Below are positions 29,571-39,278 of a DNA stretch of 64,000 nt, piece by piece. The stretch is from Farysia itapuensis. Its lineage: Eukaryota; Basidiomycota; Ustilaginomycetes; Ustilaginales; Ustilaginaceae. The position numbers and the translations under genes are program-made. The first letter of the stretch is position 1, and each line of letters opens with the position of its first letter. Below the pieces are notes generated by a model. The model saw nothing but the letters and a program-made list of their open reading frames with translations. It did not search any database and was not told the DNA's origin. The stretch covers positions 1 through 64,000 of the forward strand of contig JALBYC010000005.1 of the NCBI GenBank assembly GCA_023212645.1, written 5' to 3'.

Positions 29571-29853
29571 GACTGCTTCCTTGTCTTGGTCACACCTGCG
29601 GACGACCACCGGAAGGTAACAGCCAAAGGAGATGGTGATGCAGAGCGACGCAGAGACTGAAGCTGTGAAGGCCGTGAAGGGGAACTGGCGCGTGCTAGAT
29701 TGCGATCTTCTGGCTTTAGCAGCTCACGTGACGTGGAGGCGCCCCCCGCCCCCTTTCCATTCACATTCCCTCCGCGTGGCGTCCAACACTTCTTTGACAC
29801 TTTCTCCCTGCCTGCTTGTCTCTCTCTCACGCGCGCGCACGCACACACGCACT

Positions 29854-30810
29854 ATGGGTGCTTCTGAATCACGGCCGCGCCTAGACGAGTCGGAGAACGC
29901 GCCAAAGCAAGGCTACCACGTGGTGCGTGTGGCTGCTGGCAGTCCTGCCCATCTGGTTGGCATCGAGCCGTTCTTCGACTTTTGCGTGGGCATTGATGGG
30001 GTAGCGCTGGATCCTAGCAAGGATGTTGACGGAAGTGGCGATTCAGCAGGGTTGGGGGCTTGGAGGAGTCTCGAGGAACGCGAAGGGTCGCAGGTTAGTC
30101 TGGACGTGTGGAACAGTAAACGGCAGGAGCTTCGACAGGTACCGATCGTTCCATCGCGTCAATGGTCCCAGCAGCCATCTACCAGCAGTATCAGCGGTAC
30201 GAGTGCCGAACCGACCGCCGCCGCGGCGGCGCAGCCTTCACTACTCGGACTGTCCCTCCGGCTGTGCAACCCGTCGCAGGCGTTGTCACACGTGTGGCAT
30301 GTGCTCGAGATCCTCGAAGGCTCCCCCGCAGAATCCGCCGGATTGGTCCCCTTTGGCGATTTTGTCATTGGCTGGCCCGGCGGCGTGCTCCAGGCCGAGG
30401 GGGACTTTTACGAACTGGTCGAGGCGCATACCGACCGCGCGTTGCGGCTGTACGTGTACAACGCGGACTACGACCACACGCGCGAAGTCATCATCGTCCC
30501 TAACCGCGAGTGGGGCGGCGAAGGCCTCCTCGGCTGCGGCGTCGGATACGGACTACTGCACCGCATACCCAAACCACAGGACCTACCTAAAGAACCACCA
30601 GAGCTCAGCGCCGATCCCAACAGCTTCCCCCTAGCCACAAACGCAAGCGCCCCTCCACCGCCGTCCCGCCAACCAGCACCAAACGCACACCCCGTTGCTG
30701 CTGTTCAGGGAATTCAAGAAGAGGAACACAACGATGACGACGACTACGAGGCAAATACAAGCGGCGTGACGGTCAGCATGCGACATGACGATGACGAGGA
30801 GGACGACTGA
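29854..30810 (+). CDS. GRH1: Golgi reassembly-stacking protein (GRASP/Grh1)
   Basis: A 318-residue protein with two tandem PDZ-like GRASP domains. The first runs from about residue 15 to 105 (GYHVVRVAAGSPAHLVGIEP), the second from about 125 to 220 (LGLSLRLCNPSQ, VLEILEGSPAESAGLVPFGD). The conserved C-terminal block REWGGEGLLGCGVGYGLLHR closes the core. A short Pro-rich and acidic tail follows, ending in a run of Asp and Glu. The N-terminus MGASES fits the myristoylation consensus (Gly2, Ser6), as in animal GRASPs. Yeast Grh1 instead uses an acetylated amphipathic helix, so membrane attachment here is likely animal-like. GRASPs tether Golgi and early secretory membranes and support unconventional secretion. 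I chose the ATG at 29854. The frame is open back to 29632 but that part is leader-like. Confidence 0.95.
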   Translation: MGASESRPRLDESENAPKQGYHVVRVAAGSPAHLVGIEPFFDFCVGIDGVALDPSKDVDGSGDSAGLGAWRSLEEREGSQVSLDVWNSKRQELRQVPIVPSRQWSQQPSTSSISGTSAEPTAAAAAQPSLLGLSLRLCNPSQALSHVWHVLEILEGSPAESAGLVPFGDFVIGWPGGVLQAEGDFYELVEAHTDRALRLYVYNADYDHTREVIIVPNREWGGEGLLGCGVGYGLLHRIPKPQDLPKEPPELSADPNSFPLATNASAPPPPSRQPAPNAHPVAAVQGIQEEEHNDDDDYEANTSGVTVSMRHDDDEEDD

Positions 30811-30900
30811 GATCTAGCAAGTCGTTCAATACATACATGTGACATTTGCAAAACGTTCTACACAAAAGACAGAGGAGAGGTGGTGGGCAGTTTAGCGGGT

Positions 30901-32835
30901 CTAATGGTTTGGTTTGCGCAAGGAGGCAGACATGGGCGGCGATTCGAGTCCAAGACGACGATGAAGACCTTCGGCCCAGACTGTCATCAATCCAAGTTGC
31001 TGTTCCAGCTCGGCCATTCGTTTCTTGAGTGCTTTGGATCTACGTTTGCCCTCGTCTTCCAGCTCGTAGCACATGTCCTGCAAGCCCTCGACGCGTTCAC
31101 TAAGCTCTCGAATCTGAGTGCGCTGCTTCTGCATCTCTTCATCCTTTGCTTGTAGCGAACGCGTTAGTACTTGCAAAGCGCCCCGGTCTGACGTGTCAGT
31201 GTGGCTTGCCGGCTTGTGCTCGAGATTCGGTGCGACTTCTGGCTCTTCCGTAATGTAATCGGTCAGGACGACTTCTTCAGCTTCAAGCTCCGCGTCCATT
31301 CGGCTATCCCTGAAATGTCGACTCCTGTTCAATTGCTGCGCAAGGTCATCGGCAATGTCGGCAGAGCGAAGCCAGTGAATCGGAATCTCGTTTTCAACCA
31401 ATCTGTCTGTACTCTTGCTTTCCGACGCCGGCTTGAGCTGAGTGGGTGGCGCTTTCGGTGCGACTTTTTCAATTCCTAGCGCTTGATGGCTAACGGGATT
31501 GCCGTATCCATCGTCCCATGCAGCCATGAAGATGTCTTCCATGTCTTTGTACTGATTCGAGATTGGATACTCGTATTGGGGAGGCGAGCGTTTTATATCG
31601 ACCTCTGTAGCCTGCTTTTCGACAGGCTGCGAGACCGTGATGACCTTCGGCTCTTCGTCCTCGCTCCAGCGTCCGGTTGCAATGTGAAGATCTGAGACGG
31701 GCAGCAGATAGTCCCCATCCTGGTCTTGTTCCACTGCTGCTGTAGAAGAGCTTGAGTCTCGCATTTGGATGGCTTTCTTGACGTCGCCGATCCAGTCTTC
31801 GTGCTGAGTCTGCCCATCTGATGTCATTTGCAGAGTTGGCTTCGGTGCAGTCTGCACGCCGGGGGACTGTGCTGATATTCCAGCCACTCTGCACCATTTC
31901 TCCCTCGCAGACAGGGTGCGAGCAGAACTCGAACCAGTCTTGGCAGGCATTTGAGCGAGCCCATCCGGCGCTGGCACCTTTACCCTCTTGGGCTTGAAGG
32001 TCACGCCATCTGTTGCTGGACTTGAGCCTTGGCCTGTGTTTTGGACGTTCCACGACTCATGAGGGTAAAACTTGTGCTTCCCAGCATTGTTGCTGCCAAA
32101 GGAAAAGCCGCTACGTATCGGAGCAGGAGTGGGACCCTCTCGATCCTGCCCAAGACGCCTCTTATCGGCAACTTCGGCAGCATCAGCGTTAATGACAGCG
32201 TTTCGCTTTTCCGCAACTGCTTTCCGTGCTTCGACTAAATCGTTTTCCATGCGTCTGCTGAAATCTGCCACGTCCTGTGCTGAACGGAGCATGTCTAGCG
32301 GGAGATGGTGGTGCTTTCCCACAGCCGCTGCATTCAATTTGGCAAGATTGACGGCGACCTTGCGCCAGGCTCGCGCATCGCGGAAGGCGAGACTTGTTCC
32401 GGCCTGAAGTCGATTCATAGCTCGACGTGTTCGAAAGAGGTAGTAGAGTGTAGCGGTAGTTGTTGCGCCAAACAGCAGAAAAGTGAAAGTGGTCGTGCCC
32501 TGATAGGTGCTTGTGGGTCGTGATGATTCCTTGCGCCGTGCTGGTACTGACTGAGCCTTCGGAGGAGTGTGGGTCGGTGGCGTTGGAGGGGGTGGGACAC
32601 TTGTGTTGGGAGAGGAGGCGAGGCTATCGGCCCACGAGCGGAGGGAGGAGAAGGAGGACGAAGCCGAATCGAAAGCCCAGACGGACGTCTCTGTGATCCT
32701 TGCTGCGGCCTGATCCACGTAGGAATCGAAAGTCGTCGGCTTATCAGTGCAGGAGGCGCTGTCGGGCTGAGCTTGATCGGCGTGACTGTTGAAGGGATCT
32801 CTAGCGTATCGTTGACCTGAACAGCTCAACAGCAT
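30901..32835 (-). CDS. Single-pass membrane protein with C-terminal coiled coil, unknown function
   Basis: A 644-residue protein. The N-terminal 110 residues are Ser/Pro-rich. One transmembrane segment (about 115-134, TTFTFLLFGATTTATLYYLF) is followed by RTRRAM, suggesting a cytosolic C-terminal side. Residues 140-230 look helical and charged (RAWRKVAVNLAKLNAAAVG, SRRMENDLVEARKAVAEKR). The middle is disordered, and residues about 560-630 form a coiled coil (MQKQRTQIRELSERVEGLQD). I recognise no family. A role as an organelle-membrane tether or receptor is possible but not shown. A TTATATAAG element at 32918-32926 lies about 83 bases upstream of the ATG. An alternative is that a CAG acceptor just after this ATG joins an unseen upstream exon. 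Confidence 0.72.
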   Translation of the reverse strand: MLLSCSGQRYARDPFNSHADQAQPDSASCTDKPTTFDSYVDQAAARITETSVWAFDSASSSFSSLRSWADSLASSPNTSVPPPPTPPTHTPPKAQSVPARRKESSRPTSTYQGTTTFTFLLFGATTTATLYYLFRTRRAMNRLQAGTSLAFRDARAWRKVAVNLAKLNAAAVGKHHHLPLDMLRSAQDVADFSRRMENDLVEARKAVAEKRNAVINADAAEVADKRRLGQDREGPTPAPIRSGFSFGSNNAGKHKFYPHESWNVQNTGQGSSPATDGVTFKPKRVKVPAPDGLAQMPAKTGSSSARTLSAREKWCRVAGISAQSPGVQTAPKPTLQMTSDGQTQHEDWIGDVKKAIQMRDSSSSTAAVEQDQDGDYLLPVSDLHIATGRWSEDEEPKVITVSQPVEKQATEVDIKRSPPQYEYPISNQYKDMEDIFMAAWDDGYGNPVSHQALGIEKVAPKAPPTQLKPASESKSTDRLVENEIPIHWLRSADIADDLAQQLNRSRHFRDSRMDAELEAEEVVLTDYITEEPEVAPNLEHKPASHTDTSDRGALQVLTRSLQAKDEEMQKQRTQIRELSERVEGLQDMCYELEDEGKRRSKALKKRMAELEQQLGLMTVWAEGLHRRLGLESPPMSASLRKPNH

Positions 32836-33242
32836 ATTTCAGCAGCCAGAAAAGCTACTTGGTAAGGAGCGAATCGAAGACCCAGGCAGGGAGGCGCAGC
32901 AGTGGCCGCCCGTGCCATTATATAAGGGCGGCTAATAATCAGCAAGGGGAGGGCGGCGCCCAAAGGCGGGGTCGCGTGTCCCCTACGCTATGCATTTCAG
33001 CTGTCAAGAGTGCAAGAGAGACCCTTGGACGTTTGGACCCTGTTGGGAAATTGCCCAATCGCGCGCAAGACGACGTGTGCAACCGGTCTGTGCGGCCGCG
33101 CTCTCTTTGACCCCGCTGCCATGAAAGCGCTACTAAGCGAAGCACAGAACCCGCTACACAAACAAAACGTGAGAAATCGAAACGAGTGTGTAACGTAGAT
33201 AGCTGAGACAATGCAGTATGAACAAAGGAGCGAGAAAGAGGT
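32836..33242. other. Intergenic region between membrane-protein gene and kinase gene
   Basis: About 400 bases: the promoter of the leftward membrane-protein gene, with a TATATAA element at 32918-32925, and the 3' end of the kinase gene. No open frame here is convincing. Confidence 0.6.
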
Positions 33243-36200
33243 TTACGAGACTAGGCGGAAGAGACGACCAAGCTTGCTCCGTCCGCCTGAAGACGAGACG
33301 ATCTTGCGCTCCGACTTTGTCTGCCGGTAGCTTGTCCAAACAGACACACGATCTGGCTTGCTTATCGACGACGCATCGACCATCTCGTACTTGGAGCCAG
33401 AGCGGATTGTGTTGCAGTCGTCTGTTGACAGCGCGACAGTGCAGCTGGCGGTATGCCTAGCTGGGTTGAGAATCTCAAAGGTCGCGTTCTCCAGCGCCAC
33501 AGACTGTCGGACCACCGGCCGGTCAGAACAATCTTTCAAATCATGCTGAGCGCCCACTTGTTGTGAGCTGCGAGGCGCGACGGGTGTCATCGATGAGGAA
33601 GTGGAACGAGTCGCAAGTCCTAAAGAGCTGGTCGTGATACGCGGTAGACTGCTGGCTTCGGACACTTTGCGCTGCCGTTTCGGATGCTCGCCATACTTCT
33701 CCAGCAGATGCGCAAATGTGGGGGAGGACGGCACGACAAACAGCGACGCCAAAGATCGATGTCCGTTCAAGCTCGCAGCCGTTTCGTCTCGCGAAGGAGC
33801 TGGAGCAGTCGGCGACAGGTAGCCTGATCCAACGTGCGACACATTTTGCGAGAGCAGAAAGGAGGTGTACATGCCTTCAACCTGGGATGGCGAAGGCGGC
33901 GCTTTTCGCTCTCCATCCATGGGCATCGGAGACGCAAGTGGCGGAGAAATAGATGGCGTGGTCTCAGCCATCTTAGCTAGACTGGCTTGTTCAGCACCAC
34001 TCAGATCCAGCGAGTACGAGGCAGAGACTAAGCAAAGAGGTTTAATCTCCCCCGAGGAAGGTTTCTCGGGATCTGCTTGGAGACCATTTGGTGCAGCTCT
34101 ATCATCCAGGTGCGAGCCAATGGACACTTGTCGAGCTCGTGCCTTGGCAGGTGGCAAGCGTCCCGGTGAAAGAATCGTCGTCTTGGTCTCGTCGATCATC
34201 TTGGTCAACATGCTTGCCAGACTCGCCATTTTCTTAAGCTTGGTCACAATCACCTCGTCTCCTGGCGTCTTGCTGACCGCAGCACTGGTTTCGGACGCCG
34301 GTCGTTGCCGTGCGAGACTGTTGTGCGCAAGTCTGATTGGTGTGACTGGAAGAGCGGCGGTAGCTCCAGAAGAGCTACTAAGCGGCCGAGGTACGGTCGA
34401 AGCAGGCGACTCGCCGACGTCCAACGTTCGAAGAACCGCTGAATCCACCGTAGAGTCAGTCCGCAAGCTTGCACATTCGTCTGTGCTTCTGGTCGCAGGC
34501 TCGAGACTCTCGGCTTGGCCGAGCATTCGAGCTCGCATGCCTTTGCTTTCAGGCAGCACCGGCGCATTGATCACAACATTGTCGAGGTGACTAGCGCCCG
34601 TAGAATGACGAATCGAATGTCGTTCCACTGGTACTCTTGCAAGCGAGCAGGACTTGGATCTCTTGTGGCCGAGACCCTTCGTGACAACACGCGCTTCCCC
34701 TTTGACCTTTGCAAGCTGCGCAGTCGGAAGAGGCAGTAACGAACTGGAGTCGAAGCGCTTCGCAAGTGAGGCCACGGTATTACCGGCTGCTCCGCGAGCT
34801 CGGAAAAGCTCTCGAGAAGAGGCCGTCGTGTGCAAAAAAGTGTTCGATGACACAGGCAATTTCGAGATGACAGTAGCAGGAGCCTCCTTACGATCTTTGA
34901 CCCTCGCAGGCTGCGTTTGGAAAACAACGGTCTCTTTAGGTCCGCTCTTTGTAGGGGTGGATAGGATGGCGCCGCTGTCATCGGCGGTCGGAAGACCTTC
35001 GACACTTGCGAACGTGTTTTCAAACGACTCCTTGCGTGACTCGAGCTCGTCATCAATCAGAGACTCGTCAGCGAAAAGCTGGTGGCGTCGGGATGGTGGC
35101 AACAGGGTTGTCCTTCGAGGGTTCTGCAGACGCTGCCAGGGTGGGCTGGCAGCCATGAGATCCGTCAGACGCGAGTCCATACCGACCTGCGAAAGTGTTG
35201 GCGACATAGGACACGCAGCAGCCGCTCGAGCAGCTGCTCGTCCAACGCCAGGACTGGCATGCAGCGACGACGGAGAATCATTCAGTGATACGCAGAGCTT
35301 CTCAGTCTCTGTCAGAATCTCTCCAAACATGTCGTCAGTGTCGCCAGTCTCGTCCCCGCTGGCCAAGCCTTGCATTAGCTCGTGGTTTGCAACGTCTGTG
35401 CTGGGAGTCGAGAAGGTCTCATCGTAAGGCAGCTGAAGCAATTCGTCCATTGAATCGCGCGGGCTGCTTAGACCTGGGTCGAAGAGAGAGTGCAAGAGCG
35501 CTCCAGCAGCATCAATTCGATCATCTGCCCGAACCATAAGCATCCCGCGAATCAGCTCCTCCGCTTTGACTGGCAGAGCCCATTCGCCCAGCCAGACGCC
35601 TCGTTCCGCTCGCTGGTAATACTCCTCGAATTTCTCCTTCGAGTTGAACCGCTCGTCGTGTCTCTCGAACGGTGTTCTGCCGGTAAAGATTTCGAAAAAG
35701 GCGATGCCCAGTGCCCAGACGTCGGAGCGTCTTTCGTCGTGCAGCTCTCCACGGATTCGCTCCGGTGCTAAATACTCGGGAGTACCCCAAACGTCCGTCG
35801 ACATGAAAGCGTCCTTCAGCGCAGGGTCGTACTTGTTGGCAAAGCCAAAATCAACAAGGGTGACAGTGTCGCGACCCAGCCCGGACGTATCGAACGTTAC
35901 CAAGAGATTATCGACTTTGATGTCGTTATGGCAGACACAGTGCTGGTGGAGCCAGTGAACTGCTGACAACAGCTGCTGGAAGTAGTTGCGGCACGTTGCT
36001 TCGGGCAGGCACACTTTCATCGGCTCGTCGTACTTGGGCATAGCCATCATGGCGAGAGTTGGAGTCAACACGAACTCGTAGAAGCTGACAATGCTTGGAT
36101 GCCAGCCGGTGTTGTCGTTTCGTACTCGCAGTACGGGGCTGTTGGGGTTGACCTGTTCGGCGCGCGGCAGCTGATCCATCAGGGTGCGAAGGACTTTGTA

Positions 36201-36986
36201 TTCGTTCCACAGCCGTTTGGTGCGCGCTGCGGAGGCAAACTTGCCTTCTCGCTTGCAGAGCTTGACTGCAAGAGGTCGAAATTGCTCGGAGTTGTCAAGG
36301 GTGTACATTGCCCCGCTGACTGGGTCGTGGACTTGGCGGGCGCGGTAGGCACACGCTGGAAGGTGGTCCATGGGCTTGATAGCCTCAACAGCCCAGATAC
36401 TTCCCCACTCACCCGCGCCTATCTCATTGATGAATTGGTACCGCTCCTTGAGCTCGTTCTCGGTGATTTTGAATACGCCGAGCTGCATAGCCTTGAGACG
36501 GCGCTGGGACAAGCTCGAGTCGGTGCTTCGCGGAGTCGAGTGAGGAGGTGGCTTGGCCAGGGCAGCTTGATTGGCATGTCGAGACTGGGTATGCTGGACT
36601 ATCGGCGAAAGGTGGGCGGGATGATGGTCGCGCTGCCCATGTTTGAGTGTCTCTGTGCCATGCAGGACGTACGCTTGATCTTTAGCTCCGGCCAGATCTC
36701 GGCCGGTCTGAGGAACAGGGATCTTGAAAAGCTCACCGACTGCGCTTAATCCTCTTGCCTGCGTCTTTGTCCCTGCCGACTTTAGGTTGCACGGTGGGGC
36801 GAAGACACTGCTGGCCTCGCTTACCGGTATGGGTCTAGCCGTTAACGCACGAGGCAGAGTGCCAAGCATGGGATGAGATGCAATGAGCTCGCGCCTCGAG
36901 AGACTAGCGCCTGAAGCGCCAACTGTATCTCCCGCATGGCGTGGCGCAGTAGTCTCGGTCTGTTTTATGTACGACATTCCCGTCAT
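33243..36986 (-). CDS. Large Ser/Thr protein kinase with HND catalytic loop
   Basis: A protein of about 1247 residues. The kinase domain lies at about 180-490: glycine loop GAGEWGS (190-196), an insertion of about 40 residues before the ATP-binding Lys in AVKLCK (K242), catalytic loop HNDIKVDNLL (353-362) with Asn where most kinases have Arg, DFGFAN (379-384) and activation segment GTPEYLAPERI. The catalytic Asp and the metal-binding DFG are intact, so activity is expected. Loss of the HRD arginine suggests that activation-loop phosphorylation is not needed. The N-terminal 170 residues and the C-terminal 750 residues are disordered and Ser/Pro-rich. I cannot place it in a named kinase family. 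The first in-frame ATG is 36986. MSYIKQ at 36977 is the next, and both are plausible. Confidence 0.85.
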   Translation of the reverse strand: MTGMSYIKQTETTAPRHAGDTVGASGASLSRRELIASHPMLGTLPRALTARPIPVSEASSVFAPPCNLKSAGTKTQARGLSAVGELFKIPVPQTGRDLAGAKDQAYVLHGTETLKHGQRDHHPAHLSPIVQHTQSRHANQAALAKPPPHSTPRSTDSSLSQRRLKAMQLGVFKITENELKERYQFINEIGAGEWGSIWAVEAIKPMDHLPACAYRARQVHDPVSGAMYTLDNSEQFRPLAVKLCKREGKFASAARTKRLWNEYKVLRTLMDQLPRAEQVNPNSPVLRVRNDNTGWHPSIVSFYEFVLTPTLAMMAMPKYDEPMKVCLPEATCRNYFQQLLSAVHWLHQHCVCHNDIKVDNLLVTFDTSGLGRDTVTLVDFGFANKYDPALKDAFMSTDVWGTPEYLAPERIRGELHDERRSDVWALGIAFFEIFTGRTPFERHDERFNSKEKFEEYYQRAERGVWLGEWALPVKAEELIRGMLMVRADDRIDAAGALLHSLFDPGLSSPRDSMDELLQLPYDETFSTPSTDVANHELMQGLASGDETGDTDDMFGEILTETEKLCVSLNDSPSSLHASPGVGRAAARAAAACPMSPTLSQVGMDSRLTDLMAASPPWQRLQNPRRTTLLPPSRRHQLFADESLIDDELESRKESFENTFASVEGLPTADDSGAILSTPTKSGPKETVVFQTQPARVKDRKEAPATVISKLPVSSNTFLHTTASSRELFRARGAAGNTVASLAKRFDSSSLLPLPTAQLAKVKGEARVVTKGLGHKRSKSCSLARVPVERHSIRHSTGASHLDNVVINAPVLPESKGMRARMLGQAESLEPATRSTDECASLRTDSTVDSAVLRTLDVGESPASTVPRPLSSSSGATAALPVTPIRLAHNSLARQRPASETSAAVSKTPGDEVIVTKLKKMASLASMLTKMIDETKTTILSPGRLPPAKARARQVSIGSHLDDRAAPNGLQADPEKPSSGEIKPLCLVSASYSLDLSGAEQASLAKMAETTPSISPPLASPMPMDGERKAPPSPSQVEGMYTSFLLSQNVSHVGSGYLSPTAPAPSRDETAASLNGHRSLASLFVVPSSPTFAHLLEKYGEHPKRQRKVSEASSLPRITTSSLGLATRSTSSSMTPVAPRSSQQVGAQHDLKDCSDRPVVRQSVALENATFEILNPARHTASCTVALSTDDCNTIRSGSKYEMVDASSISKPDRVSVWTSYRQTKSERKIVSSSGGRSKLGRLFRLVS

Positions 36987-37643
36987 ACTCCGAGACCTTT
37001 TCTCACACTCTCTTGTCGAGGGAGTGGAAAGGTACAAGGTTTGACGTATACTTGCAATAGGGCCGCTGCTTCGTCCCAACCGGCCAGCGTGCGAGCCATG
37101 GCTTGATCAAGCTCGTGCTCGTGCACACTTCATTTGGCAGCTTTTCGCGACAAGCTGCAAGCTCCTCCATCACTTCATTTCACACGACAATGACAGAAAA
37201 TGTTTTCTTCCAAGTACGACCCTGCCGAGCTTGGAACAGGAACAGGAACTACAGCAGGAGAGCTACGCGAAATCGTTGTATCACCCACTATAGCGTGTCG
37301 ACCCCACTGTTCCCTTCCAGTCAAGGCACATTCTGCTTCGAGAGCGTGTTTCGATCTCAATACGTAGCCAGCAGGATGAACCGGTCTCAGTGTGCAGAAA
37401 GTGGTACTGGTGGCGACGTTGGCGACACGCTTTTCATGTGACACACCACAGGGTAGGGTGGTGGTGGTGTCAAGCAGTGCGCCCGTGCAAATAGCCGATT
37501 TTGACATTTCTGGAGCCCAGAGCGCTTTTTGGCCGGTTACTTCTCGGTCCATTTTCTTTCCTGATTCCAGGGCCGCTCTGATATCCAGAGCCCCTCATTG
37601 GACACCCCGCACTTTACATTCAGCTACCATCGCCTCCGCCAAC
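36987..37643. promoter_or_regulatory. Divergent promoter region, kinase / GABA transaminase
   Basis: About 650 bases between the two start codons. It contains a GGTGG-rich patch (37452-37470) and no clear TATA box. The frame upstream of the transaminase is open back to 37392 but lacks presequence character and is treated as leader. No separate gene is supported. Confidence 0.5.
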
Positions 37644-39149
37644 ATGCTTACACGAGGGACGGCACGATTGACGACTTGCACGCTGCGCTCTTCTGTGCCA
37701 AAGCGAGCGCTGGCTACTGTTGCGTCGATTTTCCCGGGTGAGCCATCTGCGCCCACTGTACTCACCAATGCCATTCCTGGTCCCAAGTCCAAGGAGCTGA
37801 GCAGTCAGATTGGCACGTTTCAGGAGAACCGCGCACACGGCTTTGTCGTTGACTATGCCAAGTCTCAGGGAAACTGGATCGCAGATGCAGATGGCAACGT
37901 TCTGCTGGATATGTTTGCCCAGATTGCATCGATCGCAATCGGATACAACAACCCAGACCTGATTGCACTGGCCAAGACGGACGAGTTCATCACGGCTACC
38001 ATGAACCGTGCTGCTCTAGGGTCTTTCCCCCCCACCAACTGGCAGGAGATTGTCGAGACTGGACTGGGGACAGTGCGTCCAAAGGGCCTCAAGCACATCT
38101 TTACGGCCATGTGTGGAAGCTGTGCCAATGAAAACGCATTTAAAGCCGCCTTTATGGCCTATCGAGCGCGAGAGAGGGGCGACAAAGCCGACTTCACCTC
38201 GGAAGAACTGCAGAGCTGCATGAAGAACCAGTCTCCGGGCAGTCCTGATCTGAGCATTCTCAGCTTCACCAGCGCCTTCCATGGCCGATTGTTTGGCTCA
38301 CTATCTGCAACTCGCTCCAAAGCTATTCACAAGCTCGACATTCCGTCCTTCAACTGGCCAGTTGTCGCATGGCCTGATGTCAAGTATCCCTTGTCAGAGC
38401 ATGCAAAGGAGAACAAGGAGGCAGAGGCAGCATCTCTTGCACGCGTGGAAGAAGCTCTGGTCAACTCCAAGAAACCAGACTCGCCCTATGGCGCTGTGGC
38501 TGCTGTCATTGTGGAGCCGATCCAGTCCGAGGGCGGTGACAACCATGCTTCGCCCGCCTTTTTCCAAGGTCTCCGCAAAGTCACTGAGAAACACGGCGTG
38601 TTCTTGATTGTTGACGAAGTGCAGACGGGTGTGGGAGCTACGGGAGCATTCTGGGCTCACGACAAATGGGGACTCTCTTCCCCACCCGACTTTGTCACCT
38701 TCTCCAAGAAGATGCAGGCCGCTGGGTTTTACCACAATGTAGACACTCGTCCTTCAATGCCGTACCGCAACTACAACACCTGGATGGGCGACCCGACACG
38801 TACGATGCAAGCACGTCAAATCATCCGCACCATCGAAGCACACAACCTCGTCCAAAGCACCGACGACGTCGGCAACTACATCTACAGTGCGCTCGACAAC
38901 CTCATCAAGACCGGGTCTGGGCGGGGGAAAGTCGAGAACCTGCGCGGTGAGAATGCGGGCACGTTTATTGCGTTTGACGGAATGACTGCGCAGGTGCGGG
39001 ACAAGTTGATTGGCGAGATGCGCAAAGTAGGGGTGCACATTGGGGGATGTGGTGATCGTGCCATTCGTCTACGACCCATGCTGGTGTTTGAACGCAAGCA
39101 TGCCGATCTCTTCCTCGAACGTCTCGACTCTGTACTCCAGTGCTTGTAG
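37644..39149 (+). CDS. UGA1: 4-aminobutyrate aminotransferase (GABA transaminase), mitochondrial
   Basis: A 501-residue class III PLP aminotransferase that converts GABA and 2-oxoglutarate to succinate semialdehyde and glutamate, feeding the GABA shunt. The start at 37644 gives MLTRGTARLTTCTLRSSVPK, an Arg/Ser/Thr-rich mitochondrial presequence. Family landmarks are DMFAQIASIAIGYNNPDL, the GABA-AT-specific MCGSCANENAFKAAF, SFTSAFHGRLFGSLSATRSK, IVEPIQSEGGDNHASPAFF, LIVDEVQTGVGATG and FVTFSKKMQAAGF, where one of K355/K356 forms the Schiff base with PLP. The C-terminal GGCGDRAIRLRPML block is intact. The length is typical for eukaryotic GABA-AT. AOS1 follows on the same strand after 129 bases. 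Confidence 0.97.
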   Translation: MLTRGTARLTTCTLRSSVPKRALATVASIFPGEPSAPTVLTNAIPGPKSKELSSQIGTFQENRAHGFVVDYAKSQGNWIADADGNVLLDMFAQIASIAIGYNNPDLIALAKTDEFITATMNRAALGSFPPTNWQEIVETGLGTVRPKGLKHIFTAMCGSCANENAFKAAFMAYRARERGDKADFTSEELQSCMKNQSPGSPDLSILSFTSAFHGRLFGSLSATRSKAIHKLDIPSFNWPVVAWPDVKYPLSEHAKENKEAEAASLARVEEALVNSKKPDSPYGAVAAVIVEPIQSEGGDNHASPAFFQGLRKVTEKHGVFLIVDEVQTGVGATGAFWAHDKWGLSSPPDFVTFSKKMQAAGFYHNVDTRPSMPYRNYNTWMGDPTRTMQARQIIRTIEAHNLVQSTDDVGNYIYSALDNLIKTGSGRGKVENLRGENAGTFIAFDGMTAQVRDKLIGEMRKVGVHIGGCGDRAIRLRPMLVFERKHADLFLERLDSVLQCL

Positions 39150-39278
39150 TTTTCAAATAGGAAAGGTGGGTATGCTTGTCGCCGGAACACGGGAATTGGA
39201 AGAATGAATTTCTCGCGACCCTTCTTGAGCCGCCGCTGCTGCTGCCTTGTGAGAAGTCTACAATTGCATGTCCAGGGG

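Noticed and set aside
30930..30960. A GATTCGAGTCC sequence resembling a tRNA T-loop
   Set aside because: It lies inside a protein-coding frame, and no acceptor stem, D-arm or anticodon arm can be built around it.
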